Source of the DNA: DATAQC01 sp046263055
GTDB taxonomy: Bacteria; Actinomycetota; Acidimicrobiia; Acidimicrobiales; AC-14
DNA: 23,818 nt
Direction: 5' to 3'
NCBI GenBank assembly: GCA_046263055.1
Contig: JBHELO010000034.1
Span: 1-23,818, forward strand
Every line of letters begins with the position of its first letter. The stretch's first letter is position 1. A program made the position numbers and the translations under genes. Positions 1 through 7,858 of the stretch are shown piece by piece. The notes beneath the pieces are model-generated. The model did not search any database, was not told where the DNA came from, and was given only the letters and a program-made list of their open reading frames with translations.

Positions 1-395
1 GTGATCGGAGAGCCGGTTCGAGGGGGATCTGACCCCTGTCACCGACTGGCACAGAAACGTTCAGTTGCGAGCGCCGATCGCCGGGCAAGCCCGGAGTCGA
101 CGGTCGCCGTTGTCCGTCTCAGTGCATTGACAGATGACGGCCACGGTTCCCCGAAGGGTCGGTGACCGCCCGCACTGGCTGTGGAGACTGCGAGCCGACC
201 CGCACGAGGCGGGGCGACACGAGCCTCCGTGGCTCTCTGTTCCGTTTTCAAGGAGCGACCGGGACACGCGTCTCGGAAGAGACGGCGGTGCCACCCGTTC
301 ACGTGCTGAGACTGCGAGGGTTGCGGGGCGAGAGCCCTGCACTTCCTCGGCCGGCGGCGGGTCCCGAAGGGCCTCGGCCACCGGCGCAAGAAGAG
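1..395 (-). other. Probable rRNA operon leader (no protein gene)
   Basis: No convincing protein gene lies here. Read on the minus strand, the stretch downstream of tyrS carries a promoter, a boxB/boxA-like antitermination site and several short hairpins (for example 81-94, CCGGGC-TT-GCCCGG). This is the make-up of a precursor 16S leader. The start of 16S itself is not in the window and would lie to the left of position 1. An 11-base sequence, gagactgcgag, occurs twice (184-194 and 308-318). The small open frames here have no family likeness. The rRNA assignment is an inference from the leader elements alone. Confidence 0.5.
235..283 (-). promoter_or_regulatory. boxB-boxA-like rRNA antitermination site
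   Basis: On the minus strand a perfect 5-bp hairpin, GTCTC-TTCC-GAGAC (283 to 270), is followed by CGCTCCTTGAAAACGGAACAG (257 to 237). The CTTGAAAAC core resembles the bacterial rRNA boxA (TGCTCTTTGAAAA-type) bound by NusB/S10. Hairpin then boxA is the normal nut-site order. This is the best evidence that a 16S gene follows to the left. Confidence 0.5.
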
Positions 396-424
396 AGACT
401 ACCACCTGGACGGGGCGGCTTCAA
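396..424 (-). promoter_or_regulatory. Sigma70-type promoter, probably for the rRNA operon
   Basis: On the minus strand TTGAAG (424-419) is separated by exactly 17 bases from TAGTCT (401-396), giving a start near 389. It lies just after the tyrS stop codon and points towards the boxA-like site. The -35 matches TTGACA at four of six positions and the -10 has the TANNNT form usual in actinobacteria. Confidence 0.45.
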
Positions 425-448
425 CCCCGATTTCGCCCGGCGGTCGGC

Positions 449-1747
449 TCACGAGAACCGCACCAGATGGTACCGCCGCTTGCCCTTGCGCAGCACCACG
501 TAGCCGCCGGCCAGGAGGTCGGGCTCGCCCACCCGCTGGTCGGGGTCGGTCACCCGGCGGTCGTTGACGTAGGCGCCGCCCCCGCCGACGGTGGCCCGGG
601 CCGCCGAGCGTGAGGGCTCCAGGCCGGTGCCCACCAGGAGGTCCACGACGCCCAGACCGGCGGCCAGGTCGGACCGGGACCGTGTGGTGGAGGGTGCCTC
701 GGCGAGGACGTCCAGCAGCGTGGACTCGTCGAGGTCGCGCAGCTCGCCCCGGAACAGCGCATCAGCGGCCCGCCGGGCGGCCGCCGTCGCCGCCCGCCCG
801 TGGACGGCGGTGGTCACCTCGTCGGCCAGCACCCGCTGGGCCCCCCGCCCTTCGGGATGGGCGGCCACCTCCGCCTCCAGCGCCGCCAGCGGCGCCCGGT
901 CCAAAAAGGTCAGCAGGCGCAGGTACCGCAGGACGTCGCGGTCGTCGACCTGGACCCAGAACTGCCAGAACCGGTAGGGGCTGGTCCGGGCGGGGTCCAG
1001 CCACACCGCGCCCGACTCCGTCTTGGCGAACTTGGTCCCGTCGGCCTTGGTCAGCAGCGGCCAGGTAAGGCCCCACACCTCGGCGCCCCGGGCCCGCCGG
1101 GTGAGATCGATGCCGGCGGTGATGTTGCCCCACTGGTCGCTCCCGCCACCCTGGAGGCGGCAGCCGAGGCGGTCGTGGAGGTGGAGGAAGTCGTAGGCCT
1201 GCAACAGCATGTAACTGAACTCCGTGTAGGAGATGCCCTGCTCCCGTTCCTCCAGGCGGGCCCGCACCGACTCCTTGGCCACCATGGCGTTCACGGTGAA
1301 GTGCTTGCCGACGTCGCGCAGGAAGTCGGTGAGGCCGAGGGTGCGCAGCCAGTCGGCGTTGTTGACCAGCACGCCGGCGGTCGGGCCCTCCCCGAACTCG
1401 ATGAAGCGCTCGAGCTGGGCCCGGATGCCCGCGGCGTTGGCGTCGATCTCCTCCACGGTCAGTAGGGGCCGCTCCGCCTCCTTGCCGCTGGGATCACCCA
1501 CGAGCGCCGTCCCCCCTCCCACCAGGGCGATCGGGCGGTGGCCGGCGCGCTGGAAGCGGGCCAGGGCGAAAGCGCCCACCAGGTGGCCGACATGGAGGCT
1601 GTCGGCGGTGGCGTCGAAGCCGACGTAGACCGGCACCGGTCGGGCGGTGGCCAGCTTGGCCGCCAGGTCCTCGTCGGTGACCTGGTAGACGCTCCCTCGC
1701 CAGGCCAGCTCGGCCATCACGTCGGCGCCCGCCCCCTCGGTCCCCAT
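449..1747 (-). CDS. tyrS: Tyrosyl-tRNA synthetase
   Basis: This cytoplasmic class I aminoacyl-tRNA synthetase charges tRNA-Tyr. The 432-residue product has the normal length. The class I HIGH motif appears as HVGH (about residues 52-55), the tyrosine-binding loop as QGGGSDQWGNITAG (199-212) and the KMSKS-like loop as KFAKT (239-243), where the family usually has KFGKT. A C-terminal S4 RNA-binding domain fills roughly the last 65 residues. I chose the ATG at 1747 because a TAGCGT -10 box (1760-1755) sits 7 bases upstream, which suggests a leaderless mRNA. Start codons at 1717 (closest to the conserved ELAWRG segment) and 1771 are also possible. It lies 101 bases downstream of the mpg gene, and rRNA leader-like sequence follows it. 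The mpg-tyrS pairing is also seen in mycobacteria. Confidence 0.96.
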   Translation of the reverse strand: MGTEGAGADVMAELAWRGSVYQVTDEDLAAKLATARPVPVYVGFDATADSLHVGHLVGAFALARFQRAGHRPIALVGGGTALVGDPSGKEAERPLLTVEEIDANAAGIRAQLERFIEFGEGPTAGVLVNNADWLRTLGLTDFLRDVGKHFTVNAMVAKESVRARLEEREQGISYTEFSYMLLQAYDFLHLHDRLGCRLQGGGSDQWGNITAGIDLTRRARGAEVWGLTWPLLTKADGTKFAKTESGAVWLDPARTSPYRFWQFWVQVDDRDVLRYLRLLTFLDRAPLAALEAEVAAHPEGRGAQRVLADEVTTAVHGRAATAAARRAADALFRGELRDLDESTLLDVLAEAPSTTRSRSDLAAGLGVVDLLVGTGLEPSRSAARATVGGGGAYVNDRRVTDPDQRVGEPDLLAGGYVVLRKGKRRYHLVRFS

Positions 1748-1754
1748 TCCCAGC

Positions 1755-1760
1755 ACGCTA
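1755..1760 (-). promoter_or_regulatory. -10 element of a possible leaderless tyrS promoter
   Basis: TAGCGT on the minus strand ends 7 bases before the ATG at 1747, so transcription would begin at or next to the A of the start codon. No convincing -35 is visible. The rest of the 101-base mpg-tyrS gap is G-rich and shows no other obvious signal. Confidence 0.35.
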
Positions 1761-1848
1761 CCGGCAGGCATCCTCCCGCCCGCCGCCCGCCCAACAGCGC
1801 CCTCACCGCGAGTCGCGCAAGTCGAGGGCGGGATGTGGGTGGGCCGCC

Positions 1849-2430
1849 TCAGCGGGTGAGGCCGGGGGCGCCGGGGACTGTGAACCGCCAGGGCAGGTCG
1901 GCGCCGGCGGTGAGGCCGATGCGGGTGCCCACGCCGGGGGCGGCCGGTGGCGGGGTGCCGTCGTCGACCACCACGACCCCCCGGTCGGCGGTCACCAGGT
2001 CGGCGCCGTCGAAGGACCGGTCGAGGGAGAAGGCCCGGCAGAACCGGGCCGGGCCCCGGCACAGGTCGCGGTCGCGCCGGGCGCCGGGGTAGGCGGCCTG
2101 CATCTCGTCGAGCCCGTCCACCGGGTCGAGGCCCCGCATGAGCACGGCCATGGCGTCCCCGTGGGCGCCGCAGACCACGTTGGCGCAGTGGTGCATGCCA
2201 TAGGTGAAGTACACGTACAGGTGGCCGGGCGGGCCGAACATGGCGGCGTTTCGCGGGGTCGGGCCCCGATAGGCGTGGCTGGCGGGGTCCTCGGCCCCGC
2301 AGTACGCCTCCACCTCCACGAGCCGGGCCACTCGCCGGCCGCGCACCACCAGCTTGTTGAGGAGGTCGACGGCCACCACCCGGGCGTCGCGGCCGTAGAA
2401 CGACCGGGGCAGCGGCCGAGCGGCGGCCAC
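1849..2430 (-). CDS. mpg: 3-methyladenine DNA glycosylase (AAG/Mpg family)
   Basis: This base-excision repair enzyme removes alkylated purines such as 3-methyladenine. The 193-residue protein aligns with human AAG across the active site: VEVEAY (residues 38-43) holds the catalytic Glu41 and Tyr43, His52 matches AAG His136, TPRNAAMF follows at 58-65, and Tyr77 in YGM matches the base-intercalating Tyr162. The start is a GTG with a weak ribosome site, 28 bases after the argH stop, so it may be co-transcribed with the end of the arginine operon. No closer start would keep the conserved LPRSFY-RDA opening. The family call is firm; substrate range cannot be read from sequence. Confidence 0.93.
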   Translation of the reverse strand: MAAARPLPRSFYGRDARVVAVDLLNKLVVRGRRVARLVEVEAYCGAEDPASHAYRGPTPRNAAMFGPPGHLYVYFTYGMHHCANVVCGAHGDAMAVLMRGLDPVDGLDEMQAAYPGARRDRDLCRGPARFCRAFSLDRSFDGADLVTADRGVVVVDDGTPPPAAPGVGTRIGLTAGADLPWRFTVPGAPGLTR

Positions 2431-2458
2431 CCGGTGACGAACGCCCGGGACCGGACGC

Positions 2459-3847
2459 TCAGCCGCCGGCCAGGCGGCGGCGGTCGACGGCCAGGCGGTC
2501 GGCGAAACGGGCCAGCTGGTCGGCCACCGGGCCGGGTCCGGCGCCGCCGGGGGTGGTGCGGCGGGTCACCGCGCTGCCCGGCTCCAGCAGGGCCAGGGCC
2601 TCGGTGCCGAGGTCGGGATGGGCGGCCACCAGCTCGCCGAGGGGCACGTGGCGCTCGGCCGCCTCCCGCACCAGGGTGGCCACCGTCCCGTGGGCCTGGC
2701 GGAAGGGCACGCCCCGGGCCACCATCCACTCGGCCAGGTCGACGGCCGCCGCCTCGGCGGTGTCGGCCGCCTCCGCCATTCGGTCGTGGTCGAAGGTGGC
2801 GGTGGCCACCAGCCCGGCCAGCGCCCCCAGTGCCCCCAGGCTCTGGTCGACGGCGTCGAACAGTGGCTCCTTGTCCTCCTGGAGATCGCGGTTGTAGGCC
2901 AGGGGCAGGCCCTTCAGGGTGGCCAGGAAGCCGGCCAGGTGCCCCACCAGCCGGCCGGCCCGGCCCCGGGCCAGCTCGGCCACGTCGGGGTTCTTCTTCT
3001 GGGGCAGCATCGAACTGCCGGTGGACCAGGCGTCGGCCAGGCGGAGGAAGCCGAACTCGGCGCTCGACCACAGCACCACCTCCTCGCCCAGCCGGGACAG
3101 GTGCACGCCGAGCAGGGCCAGGGCGAACAGCACCTCGGCCACGAAGTCGCGGTCGCTGACCGCGTCCAGCGAGTTCTCGAAGCGCGCCGCGAAGCCGAGG
3201 TCGGCGGCGGTGGCGTCGGGGTCGAGGGGGAGCGACGACCCGGCCAGGGCACCGGCGCCGAGCGGCGACACGTCGAGGCGACGGCGGGCGTCCACCAGGC
3301 GGTCCACGTCGCGGGCCAGGGCCCAGCCGTGGGCCAGCAGGTGGTGGGCCAACAGCACGGGCTGGGCCCGCTGGAGATGGGTGTAGCCGGGGACCTGCAC
3401 GCCGTCGTCGGCGGCCGCCACCGCCTGGTCGAACAGGGCGTCCTGGAGGCCGACCACGGCCCGGGCCACCGAGGTCACCGACCGCTTGGCCCACAGCCGC
3501 AGGTCGGTGGCCACCTGGTCGTTGCGGCTGCGACCGGTGTGCAGCTTGGCGCCGGTCGCGCCGGCGATCTCCGTCACCCGCCGCTCCACCGCGGTGTGCA
3601 CGTCCTCGTCGGAGGGGACGAAGGCGAACCGACCCGACGCCAGCTCCACCCCGACCCGCTCCAGGGCGGCCACCAGGATGTCGGCCTCCTCGGTGGACAG
3701 CAGGCCGACCCGGGCCAAACCCCGCACGTGGGCCTTGGAGCCGGCCACGTCGTCGGGGGCCAGCCGGACGTCCACCGCCAGGCTGGTGGTGAAGGCCAGC
3801 AGGCCGTCGGCCGGCGGGTCACCCATGCGGCCCTGCCACAGCGTCAC
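2459..3847 (-). CDS. argH: Argininosuccinate lyase
   Basis: Last step of arginine synthesis: argininosuccinate is split to arginine and fumarate. The 462-residue protein belongs to the fumarase/aspartase superfamily and acts in the cytoplasm as a tetramer. It shows HTGRSRNDQ (103-111), YTHLQRAQP (155-163, with the catalytic His) and the signature loop GSSMLPQKKNPD (277-288) with the catalytic Ser. The GTG start at 3847 gives the family opening VTLWQGRMG. The first ATG in frame (3826) would cut this off. It follows argG by 40 bases, and a 7-bp hairpin abuts the start codon (see 3848-3866), so its translation may be controlled. It is the last arg gene of the operon. Confidence 0.97.
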   Translation of the reverse strand: MTLWQGRMGDPPADGLLAFTTSLAVDVRLAPDDVAGSKAHVRGLARVGLLSTEEADILVAALERVGVELASGRFAFVPSDEDVHTAVERRVTEIAGATGAKLHTGRSRNDQVATDLRLWAKRSVTSVARAVVGLQDALFDQAVAAADDGVQVPGYTHLQRAQPVLLAHHLLAHGWALARDVDRLVDARRRLDVSPLGAGALAGSSLPLDPDATAADLGFAARFENSLDAVSDRDFVAEVLFALALLGVHLSRLGEEVVLWSSAEFGFLRLADAWSTGSSMLPQKKNPDVAELARGRAGRLVGHLAGFLATLKGLPLAYNRDLQEDKEPLFDAVDQSLGALGALAGLVATATFDHDRMAEAADTAEAAAVDLAEWMVARGVPFRQAHGTVATLVREAAERHVPLGELVAAHPDLGTEALALLEPGSAVTRRTTPGGAGPGPVADQLARFADRLAVDRRRLAGG

Positions 3848-3866
3848 CGGCGGGCCCGTCCCGCCG
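3848..3866 (-). promoter_or_regulatory. Hairpin abutting the argH start codon
   Basis: On the minus strand CGGCGGG-ACGGG-CCCGCCG forms a perfect 7-bp stem whose last base directly precedes the argH GTG. It occupies the place where the ribosome-binding site should be, and no free Shine-Dalgarno sequence is seen elsewhere. It may limit argH initiation unless ribosomes leaving argG open it. Confidence 0.4.
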
Positions 3867-3887
3867 TGTACCGGGGGCCGGTCACCG

Positions 3888-5093
3888 TCATCCCACGTCC
3901 CGCGCCGGGCGGGCCTGGCGCTCGGCCCAGGTCTGCACCCCCAGGCCCCACAGGCGCACGAAGCCGGCGGCGTCGTCGTGGTGGAAGCGGTCGGCGGCGT
4001 CATAGGTGGCCATCTCGTAGTCGTACAGGCCCACCGGGCTGCGGCGGCCGGCCACGAAACAGCGCCCGGGCAGCTCGCAGCGCAGCCGCACCTCGCCGCT
4101 CACGTGCCGCTGGCTCTCCTCGATGAAGGCGTCCAGGGCCTGCTTGAGGGGCGAGAACCACAGCCCGTCGTAGACCAGCTCGGCCCACCGGGGCTCGAGG
4201 CGGGCCTTCTCGTGGGCCAGATCGCGCTCGAGGGTGAGGTCCTCGAGGTCGGCGTGGGCCATGAGCAGGGCCAGGGCCCCCGGGCACTCGTACACCTCGC
4301 GGCTCTTGATGCCGACCCGGCGGTTCTCCACCATGTCGATCCGCCCCCAACCGTAGGAGCCGACCACCCGGCTGACCTCGGCCACCAGGTCGTGGAGGGC
4401 CATGGTCCGGCCGTCCACCGCCACCGGGAGGCCGGCTTCGAAGGCGACGACCATCTCGACCGGTTCGGTGGCGGTCGGGGTGGTGAGCTCGAAGACCTCC
4501 TCGGGCGGCTGCTGCCAGGGGTCCTCCAGGATCCCGCACTCGATCGTGCGGCCCCACAGGTTCTGGTCGATGGAGTAGGGGCTGGAGCGCGTGACGGTGA
4601 CGGGGATGTCCCAGCGCTCGGCGTAGGCGATGGAGTCCTCGCGGGTGAGCTTCCACTCCCGCACCGGCGCCAGCACCTCCAGGTCGGGGGCCAGGGCCCG
4701 GCTCGACACCTCGAAGCGCACCTGGTCGTTGCCCTTGCCCGTGCAGCCGTGGGCGATGGCGTCGGCGCCGAACCGGCGGGCGGCAGCCACCAGGTGGCGG
4801 ACGATCACGGGGCGGGAGAGCGACGAGACGAGCGGGTACTTGCCCTCGTAGCGGGCGTTGGCCTTGAGGGCGGGGGCGACGAAGTCGGCGGCGTACTCCT
4901 CCTGGCAGTCGAGGACCACGCCCTCCACCGCCCCCGCGGCCAGCGCCCGGCCGGTGAGCGACGAGAAGTCGCCGCCCTGGCCGACGTCGGCGGCCACCGC
5001 CACCACCTCCACGCCCCATTCCTCGGTCATCCAGCGGACGGCCACCGACGTGTCCAGGCCGCCGCTGTAGGCGAGCACCACCCTCTTGGCCAC
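3888..5093 (-). CDS. argG: Argininosuccinate synthase
   Basis: Joins citrulline and aspartate with ATP to make argininosuccinate. The 401-residue protein opens with the N-type ATP pyrophosphatase loop AYSGGLDTS (8-16) and continues with family hallmarks such as AADVGQGGDF, HGCTGKGNDQVRFE and YGWGRIDMVENRRVGIKSREVYE. The GTG start at 5093 is supported by a strong ribosome site, AGGAAGG, about 6 bases upstream. Open frame further upstream is non-conserved. It is separated from argR by 100 bases containing three strong hairpins, and from argH by 40 bases. Cytoplasmic and tetrameric in the known family. Confidence 0.97.
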   Translation of the reverse strand: MAKRVVLAYSGGLDTSVAVRWMTEEWGVEVVAVAADVGQGGDFSSLTGRALAAGAVEGVVLDCQEEYAADFVAPALKANARYEGKYPLVSSLSRPVIVRHLVAAARRFGADAIAHGCTGKGNDQVRFEVSSRALAPDLEVLAPVREWKLTREDSIAYAERWDIPVTVTRSSPYSIDQNLWGRTIECGILEDPWQQPPEEVFELTTPTATEPVEMVVAFEAGLPVAVDGRTMALHDLVAEVSRVVGSYGWGRIDMVENRRVGIKSREVYECPGALALLMAHADLEDLTLERDLAHEKARLEPRWAELVYDGLWFSPLKQALDAFIEESQRHVSGEVRLRCELPGRCFVAGRRSPVGLYDYEMATYDAADRFHHDDAAGFVRLWGLGVQTWAERQARPARDVG

Positions 5094-5117
5094 TACGTTC
5101 CTTCCTCGTGCGTTCGT

Positions 5118-5193
5118 CCCGCCCCTCGGGCGGGGGCGGTGCCGGCGTGCCGGCACCGGCGGTACCGGGGGCCGGCGGGCGGGAACCGCCCGC
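5118..5193 (-). promoter_or_regulatory. Three tandem hairpins between argR and argG
   Basis: Reading the minus strand from the argR stop, there are three perfect stems in a row. The first is GCGGGCGG-TTC-CCGCCCGC (5193-5175). The second is CGGTGCCGGC-AC-GCCGGCACCG (5158-5137), where the inner pairs must open to form a loop. The third is CCCGCCC-GAG-GGGCGGG (5134-5118). The argG ribosome site follows. No run of T follows any stem, so a classical intrinsic terminator is not shown. An attenuator, an mRNA-processing site or a stabilising structure are all possible. Confidence 0.5.
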
Positions 5194-5661
5194 TCACAGG
5201 CCGGCCAGGGCGGACAGGGTCGTCGCCACCGTCTCGCCCCCGGTGCGGTCGGAGACCACCACCAGCACGGTGTCGTCGCCGGCCACCGTGCCCAGCACCG
5301 AGGCCAGACCGGCCCGGTCCAGGGCCGATCCCACCACGTGGGCCGACCCCGGCGGCGTGCGCAGCACCACGATGTTGGCCGAGTGGGCCACCTCCACCAC
5401 CCACTCGCCCATGACCCGGCGCAGATGGTCCTCGGGGGCGAGGCGGTCCTTGGGCTGCTCGGGGATGGCGTAGACGGACTCGCCGCCCGACGTGCGGACC
5501 TTGAGCGCCCCCAGCTCCTCCAGGTCGCGCGACACCGTGGCCTGGGTGGCCACGACCCCCTCGGCGGCCAGAAGGTCCACGACCTGGCCCTGGCTGGTGA
5601 CGGCGTGCTGCTCCAGGATGCGGGCCACCCGGTGCTGGCGCTGGGGCTTGGCCAGCCGCAT
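5194..5661 (-). CDS. argR: Arginine repressor ArgR
   Basis: Arginine-responsive DNA-binding regulator that represses arginine synthesis. The 155-residue protein has an N-terminal winged helix with the recognition segment QATVSRDLEELGALKV (40-55). Its C-terminal oligomerisation and arginine-binding domain contains GTVAGDDT (124-131), whose Asp pair binds arginine in characterised ArgR proteins. I chose the ATG at 5661, which has GGTGA 5 bases upstream. A GTG at 5670 in the same frame would overlap the argF stop (GTGA) and is a real alternative. Its likely target is the ARG-box pair in front of argC, so the operon encodes its own repressor. Confidence 0.96.
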   Translation of the reverse strand: MRLAKPQRQHRVARILEQHAVTSQGQVVDLLAAEGVVATQATVSRDLEELGALKVRTSGGESVYAIPEQPKDRLAPEDHLRRVMGEWVVEVAHSANIVVLRTPPGSAHVVGSALDRAGLASVLGTVAGDDTVLVVVSDRTGGETVATTLSALAGL

Positions 5662-5666
5662 GGCGC

Positions 5667-6557
5667 TCACCGGGCCCCGCCGCCCGCCGTCTCCACCAGC
5701 CACCACAGCAGGCCCCTCTGTGCGTGCATGCGGGCCGCCGCCTGTTCCCAGACCACGCTGGCCGGACCGTCGATCACCGAGGCGGCCACCTCCTCCCCCC
5801 GGTGGGCGGGCAGGCAGTGCAGGAACAGGGCGCCCGGGTCGGCCCGGGCCATCAGGGCGTCGTCCACCGTGAAGCCGGCAAAGGCCGCTCGCCGCGCCGC
5901 TCCCTCGCCCTCCTGGCCCATGGAGGTCCAGACGTCGGTGTAGATGGCGTCGGCGCCGGCCACCGCCTCGGCCGGGTCGGTGGTGAGCGTGGCTCCCGCC
6001 CGGGCCACGGCGTCGGCCGGCGGCTCGTACCCGGCCGGGCAGGCCACCCGCACGGCCAGCCCCACCAACGGGGCGGCGGCCAGCAGCGAGCGGCACACGT
6101 TGTTGCCGTCGCCCACCCAGGCCAGGGTGCGCCCCGCCAGGGCGCCTAGGTGGTGGCGGAGCACGAACAGGTCGCCCAGGACCTCGCAGGGGTGGGCGCG
6201 GTCGGAGAGGAGGTTGACGACGGGCACGGCCGCCGCCCCGGCCATGCGCTCGACCGTCTCGTGGGCGAAGACCCGGGCGCCCATCACCGCGCAGTATTGG
6301 GAGAGGACCCGGGCCACGTCGGCGGCCGACTCCCGGCTGTCGAGCCCCACCTCCACGTCCTGGATGGCGACGGGATGGCCGCCCAGCTGCACGACCGCCA
6401 TCTCCATGGACACCCGGGTGCGCAACGACGGCTTCTGGAAGACGAGCCCGACCCCCCGTCCGGCCAGAACCGGTTCGGGGTCGGGGCGCTCGGCCAGGCC
6501 GAGGACAGCCGCCACCTCGTCGGCCGACAGGTCGTCGACGTCGAGCACGTGCCTCAC
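5667..6557 (-). CDS. argF: Ornithine carbamoyltransferase
   Basis: Makes citrulline from ornithine and carbamoyl phosphate. At 296 residues it is slightly short for the family. The carbamoyl-phosphate loop is FQKPSLRTR (SLRTR at 44-48), the ornithine loop is DVWTSMGQE (208-216) and HCLPAHRGEEV starts at 247. The HPCQ-x-LAD signature reads HPCEVLGDL (122-130), with Glu for Gln and Gly for Ala. The GTG start at 6557 overlaps the argD stop by four bases (GTGA). It fits the anabolic enzyme because it sits inside argCJBDFRGH. The aspartate carbamoyltransferase relative is excluded by the SMG loop and context. Confidence 0.95.
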   Translation of the reverse strand: MRHVLDVDDLSADEVAAVLGLAERPDPEPVLAGRGVGLVFQKPSLRTRVSMEMAVVQLGGHPVAIQDVEVGLDSRESAADVARVLSQYCAVMGARVFAHETVERMAGAAAVPVVNLLSDRAHPCEVLGDLFVLRHHLGALAGRTLAWVGDGNNVCRSLLAAAPLVGLAVRVACPAGYEPPADAVARAGATLTTDPAEAVAGADAIYTDVWTSMGQEGEGAARRAAFAGFTVDDALMARADPGALFLHCLPAHRGEEVAASVIDGPASVVWEQAAARMHAQRGLLWWLVETAGGGAR

Positions 6558-7858
6558 CGGCCGGCACGTCCTCGGGCCCGGGCCGTCGGGCTACCTGCGT
6601 CCGCCGCATCGGTCGTGGCCCGACCGCCGCCCTCACCGGCGACAGCGCCCCCACCGGCCACCGCGTTTCCGCCGGGTCCGGGCCACGCCGGCGGGGCGAG
6701 CACCGAGGCGATGACCGCCACCGCCTCGTCGATCTCCTCGTCGGTCACCAGAAGGGAGGGGGCGAGGCGCACGGCGGTGGAGGTGACCGGGTTCACCAGC
6801 AGGCCCGCCGACAGGGCGGCGGCCGCCGCGTCCCGGGCGCCGACCGACGACAGCTCGGCGGCCAGCAGCAGCCCCCGCCCCCTCACCGAGGCCACCCCCG
6901 GCAGGGCCTCCAGGCCAGCCCGTAGCCGGGCGCCGGCGCGCCGGGCCCGGGCCGGCACGTCGGCCTCCTCCATCACCGCCAGGACGGCCCGGGCGGCGGC
7001 CGTGGCCAGGGGCTGGCCGCCGAAGGTGGTGGCGTGGTCCCCCGGAACGAAGGCCTCGGCCACCTCGGCCCGGGCCCAGCAGGCGCCGATGGGAACGCCG
7101 TTGCCCAGGGCCTTGGCCATCGTCACGACATCCGGACGCACGCCCTCGTGCTGGAAGGCGAACCACCGCCCGGTGCGGCCGAGGCCGGTCTGCACCTCGT
7201 CGATGACCAGCAGCAGGCTGCGCTCGTCACAGAGAGCCCGCACCTGGGACAGGTAGCCGGGGGGCAGCACGTTCACCCCGCCCTCACCCTGGACGACCTC
7301 CAGCAGCACGGCCGCCACCGACGGGTCGAGGGCGGCGGCCATGGCGTCCAGGTCGCCGAAGGCCACGTGGCGGAACCCCGGCGGCAGGGGCTGGAACGCC
7401 TCGTGCTTGGCCGGCTGGCCGGTGGCGTGGAGGGTGGCCAGGGTGCGGCCGTGGAACGAGCCGTAGGCCGACACCACCTGGTAGCGCCCGGGGCCGCCCC
7501 ACTTGCGGGCCAGCTTGATGGCGCACTCGTTGGCCTCGGCGCCCGAGTTGGCGAAGAACACCCGACCGCCGCCGCCGATGAGGCGGTCGAGGGTGGCCGC
7601 CACCTCGGGACCGACGGTGGTGCCGTACAGGTTGCTGACGTGGAGCAGGGTGGCGGCCTGGGCGGCCAGGGCGTCGGTGACCGCCGGGTGGGCGTGGCCC
7701 AGGGACGTGACGGCCAGGCCGCCCACGAAGTCCAGGTATTCCCGGCCTGCCTCGTCCCACAGGCGGCTGCCCTCGCCCCGTACGAACGTGGCCGGCGGCA
7801 CCGGGTAGGTGGGCATGAGCGGGGCGGCGGCGGCCGGGCGCCCGGCGGCCGGAGTCAT
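6554..7858 (-). CDS. argD: Acetylornithine aminotransferase
   Basis: PLP enzyme converting N-acetylglutamate semialdehyde to N-acetylornithine. The 434-residue protein is a class III aminotransferase. It has NSGAEANECAIKLAR (104-118), SFHGRTLATL (134-143), IDEVQTGLGRTG (219-230, Asp220 contacting the PLP ring nitrogen) and the PLP lysine Lys249 in MAKALGNGVPIGA. The ATG start overlaps the argB stop (ATGA). A second ATG at 7816 would remove 14 low-complexity residues. The C-terminus carries an unusual tail of about 45 Gly/Ala/Arg-rich residues past the normal family end, running to the argF overlap. A minor role in lysine synthesis is known for some ArgD proteins but cannot be shown here. Confidence 0.95.
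   Translation of the reverse strand: MTPAAGRPAAAAPLMPTYPVPPATFVRGEGSRLWDEAGREYLDFVGGLAVTSLGHAHPAVTDALAAQAATLLHVSNLYGTTVGPEVAATLDRLIGGGGRVFFANSGAEANECAIKLARKWGGPGRYQVVSAYGSFHGRTLATLHATGQPAKHEAFQPLPPGFRHVAFGDLDAMAAALDPSVAAVLLEVVQGEGGVNVLPPGYLSQVRALCDERSLLLVIDEVQTGLGRTGRWFAFQHEGVRPDVVTMAKALGNGVPIGACWARAEVAEAFVPGDHATTFGGQPLATAAARAVLAVMEEADVPARARRAGARLRAGLEALPGVASVRGRGLLLAAELSSVGARDAAAAALSAGLLVNPVTSTAVRLAPSLLVTDEEIDEAVAVIASVLAPPAWPGPGGNAVAGGGAVAGEGGGRATTDAADAGSPTARARGRAGR

Noticed and set aside
1..60. A tRNA gene, suggested by a ggttcga T-loop-like string
   Set aside because: No matching acceptor, D or anticodon arms can be folded around it.
1748..2062. N-terminal extension of tyrS into mpg
   Set aside because: The extra residues are Arg/Pro-rich, overlap mpg in another frame and have no match to tyrosyl-tRNA synthetases.
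3486..5414. A 642-codon open frame antisense to argH and argG, and similar long antisense frames at 800-1465, 2618-4126, 7034-8179, 8838-10082 and 15180-16346
   Set aside because: These mirror real genes on the other strand. In DNA this GC-rich, stop codons are rare in the opposite frames. Their products are Gly/Arg/His/Pro-rich with no family features.
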